This document shows, piece by piece, positions 62,487 through 64,000 of a DNA stretch of 64,000 nucleotides. The stretch is taken from positions 1 through 64,000 of the forward strand of contig NZ_JAIFZQ010000016.1 in the NCBI RefSeq assembly GCF_019710585.1. Direction: 5' to 3'. Position 1 is the first letter of the stretch. The number at the start of each line of letters is the position of its first letter. A program made the position numbers and the translations under genes. A model generated the notes under the pieces. The model was not told the DNA's origin. It searched no databases and saw only the letters and a program-made list of their open reading frames with translations. Source of the stretch: Arthrobacter sp. MAHUQ-56. Its GTDB lineage: Bacteria; Actinomycetota; Actinomycetes; Actinomycetales; Micrococcaceae.

Positions 62487-63944
62487 TTGTCCGAGACCAA
62501 AATCAAGCAAAAGACGCCGTTCGCTGACGGTGCACTCAAACGCAACGCGCTGGGAACCGGAGGGATCGCCTTCCTGGTAATCTCCGCAGCCGCACCCCTG
62601 ACAGTGATGGCGGGAGTAGCCCCCGTGGCAATCGGAGTCGCGGGCATCGGCGCCCCGGCCGGTTACCTCCTGGCAGGCATAGTCCTGACCCTCTTCGCCA
62701 TCGGCTTCATGGCAATGACCCGCCACGTCAAAGCGTCCGGCGGCTTCTACACCTACATCTCGATCTCCCTGGGCAAGACGGCGGGACTGGCGTCCGCCAT
62801 CCTCGCGATCGTCTCCTACAACTGCCTGCAGATCGGCGTCTACGGGCTGTTCGCCGTACAGACGCACGACATGCTGCAGGTCCTTTTTGGGCTTGAGGTG
62901 CCGTGGCCGGCCATAGCGCTCACCGCCGTCGCAGCTGTCTGGTTCCTCGGGTACCGGGGGATCGACGTCGGGGCCAAGGTACTCGGCGTCCTCCTTGTTG
63001 CGGAGACGGGCATCCTCGGCGTCATGGGAGTGGGCATCCTCGGCAGCGGAGGAGCGCACGGCATCAGCCTGGGATCCTTCAGCCCGGAACAGGCGTTAGC
63101 GCCAGGCGTCCTGGCGATCCTCGGCATCTGCTTCGCCGCCTTCATGGGCTTCGAGTCCACCGTGCTCTACCGCTCCGAAGCCCGCAACCCCGACAAGTCC
63201 GTCCCGCGGGCCATGTACATCGCAGTGGGCTTCATGTCCGTCTTCTATGCATTCATTGTCTGGGCGGTCATCCAGGCCTTTGGTGACGACCAAGTGGTGG
63301 AAGCCGCCGGCGAACTGTCCGGTGGCATGTTCTTCCAAACGATCGGCCACTATGTGGGCCCCTGGGCCGAGACCGCCATGTATGTGCTGATCGTCACCAG
63401 CGTTTACGCGTCACAGCTGGCCTTCCACAACGCCATCAACCGCTACGTCTACATGCTCGCGAAGGACGGGGTCCTGCCGGCCTTCCTCGGCCGCACCCAC
63501 CACCGGTTCCGGTCTCCGCACCGCGCCGGGCAGCTGCAGACCCTGCTGGCAGCCGCCGTGATCGCTATCTGCGCCATACTCAACGCCGACCCGTACCAGC
63601 AGCTCCTGATCTGGGTGAACACGCCGGGCATCTTCGGCATCGTGGGCCTCCAGGGCCTGGTTTCCGTGGCCGCGTTCCTCTACCTGCGCCGGAACCCCCA
63701 AGCTGCCGCCAACAAACTGATGGCCCCGCTCAGCCTTGCCTCGGCCATCCTGCTCTTCGGCGTCGTCCTCCTCATCGCGCTCAACATCGAGCTCCTCACT
63801 GCCGCCGACACCCTGACCAACACCATCCTGATCCTTGTCACGCCGGTGGTGTTCGCCGGCGGCCTGCTGGCCGCCCTCTGGGTGCGGCGCCGCCGCCCCG
63901 ACACTTTCGACCGAATTGGAAGCTTTGAAACACATGAATCCTGA
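62487..63944 (+). CDS. APC family amino acid permease
   Basis: A 485-residue transporter with 12 or more helices. It starts at TTG 62487 (AAAGGA six bases upstream), which gives the usual short cytosolic N-terminus before LGTGGIAFLVISAAAPLTVMAGVAP. Substrate-site motifs of the amino acid-polyamine-organocation family are visible (TRHVKASGGFYTYIS, ICFAAFMGFESTVLYRSEARNPDKSVPRA). The substrate is unknown; the linked amidohydrolase suggests an amine or amide compound. Its end overlaps that gene. Confidence 0.9.
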   Translation: MSETKIKQKTPFADGALKRNALGTGGIAFLVISAAAPLTVMAGVAPVAIGVAGIGAPAGYLLAGIVLTLFAIGFMAMTRHVKASGGFYTYISISLGKTAGLASAILAIVSYNCLQIGVYGLFAVQTHDMLQVLFGLEVPWPAIALTAVAAVWFLGYRGIDVGAKVLGVLLVAETGILGVMGVGILGSGGAHGISLGSFSPEQALAPGVLAILGICFAAFMGFESTVLYRSEARNPDKSVPRAMYIAVGFMSVFYAFIVWAVIQAFGDDQVVEAAGELSGGMFFQTIGHYVGPWAETAMYVLIVTSVYASQLAFHNAINRYVYMLAKDGVLPAFLGRTHHRFRSPHRAGQLQTLLAAAVIAICAILNADPYQQLLIWVNTPGIFGIVGLQGLVSVAAFLYLRRNPQAAANKLMAPLSLASAILLFGVVLLIALNIELLTAADTLTNTILILVTPVVFAGGLLAALWVRRRRPDTFDRIGSFETHES

Positions 63945-64000
63945 CCTGATCATCCTTGCCGGCACGGTGCACACCATGGATGCAGGGTCCGGCAGCCATC
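63934..64000 (+). CDS. Amidohydrolase family protein, N-terminal fragment
   Basis: An ATG at 63934, inside the end of the permease gene, opens a frame that runs off the window after 22 codons: MNPDLIILAGTVHTMDAG. This is the typical first strand of YtcJ-like or imidazolonepropionase-like amidohydrolases (xDLILxNGxVxTMD). The overlap implies co-transcription with the permease. Confidence 0.65.
   Translation, partial: MNPDLIILAGTVHTMDAGSGSH

Overview
The window is high-GC DNA with dense, tightly packed genes, many ATGA/GTGA overlaps and frequent GTG starts. Gene content (radA, disA, class F sortase with DUF4397, ANTAR regulator, ECF sigma with a zinc anti-sigma factor, a CebR-type cellobiose operon, urease ABCEFGD) points to a soil actinobacterium of the Micrococcaceae, most likely Arthrobacter or Pseudarthrobacter. 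This is judged from protein character and gene order, without any database search. No gap between features exceeds 300 bases.

Layout. 1-0.8 kb: end of an IS30-type element with a frameshifted transposase, abutting disA. 0.8-7.2 kb: disA, a frameshifted acyltransferase, a 2H-phosphoesterase, prfC and an unusual ketosynthase. 7.3-17.3 kb: aldaric acid module (gudD, dioxovalerate dehydrogenase, kdgD, MFS permease) with a LysR gene and a divergent tripartite tricarboxylate transporter (tctCBA plus a stress protein). The same promoter-operator sequence stands in front of both arms. 17.4-20.8 kb: Nudix hydrolase, radA, FUSC protein. 21-28.3 kb: phosphate uptake (pstSCAB, then Pit and its DUF47 partner), both with 11-bp-period PHO boxes; the pit leader also carries an unexplained folded RNA candidate.

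28.3-34.4 kb: unknown conserved protein, tRNA-Lys(UUU), frameshifted M23 peptidase, DUF4397 surface protein with sortase F, ECF sigma and anti-sigma factor, GAF-ANTAR regulator. 34.6-38.4 kb: GH51 arabinofuranosidase, DNA glycosylase, LacI regulator, isochorismatase-like hydrolase. 38.5-44.9 kb: urease operon ureABCEFGD with a nickel permease. Two copies of a palindromic element sit in it, each directly before a block of strikingly atypical codon use (in ureF and ureD).

45-53 kb: a beta-glucan/cellobiose locus: secreted beta-helix hydrolase, cebEFG, GH1 beta-glucosidase and cebR. Three CebR-type operators lie exactly 55 bp apart in the divergent promoter. 53.5-61.7 kb: a GntR-controlled carbohydrate pathway (split transketolase, MFS permease, TIM-barrel isomerase, SDR dehydrogenase, DhaK/DhaL-type kinase, RpiB-type isomerase). 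The set fits tetrose (erythrulose/tetritol) catabolism feeding erythrose 4-phosphate. 61.7-64 kb: TetR gene, a 33-bp perfect palindrome, an APC permease and the start of an amidohydrolase cut by the window edge.

Overall the window is a catabolic and nutrient-scavenging region: several independent regulator-operator-operon modules for sugar acids, phosphate, arabinan, urea, beta-glucan and a tetrose-like sugar. Three genes carry single-base indels in homopolymer runs, so either local gene decay or assembly error is present.
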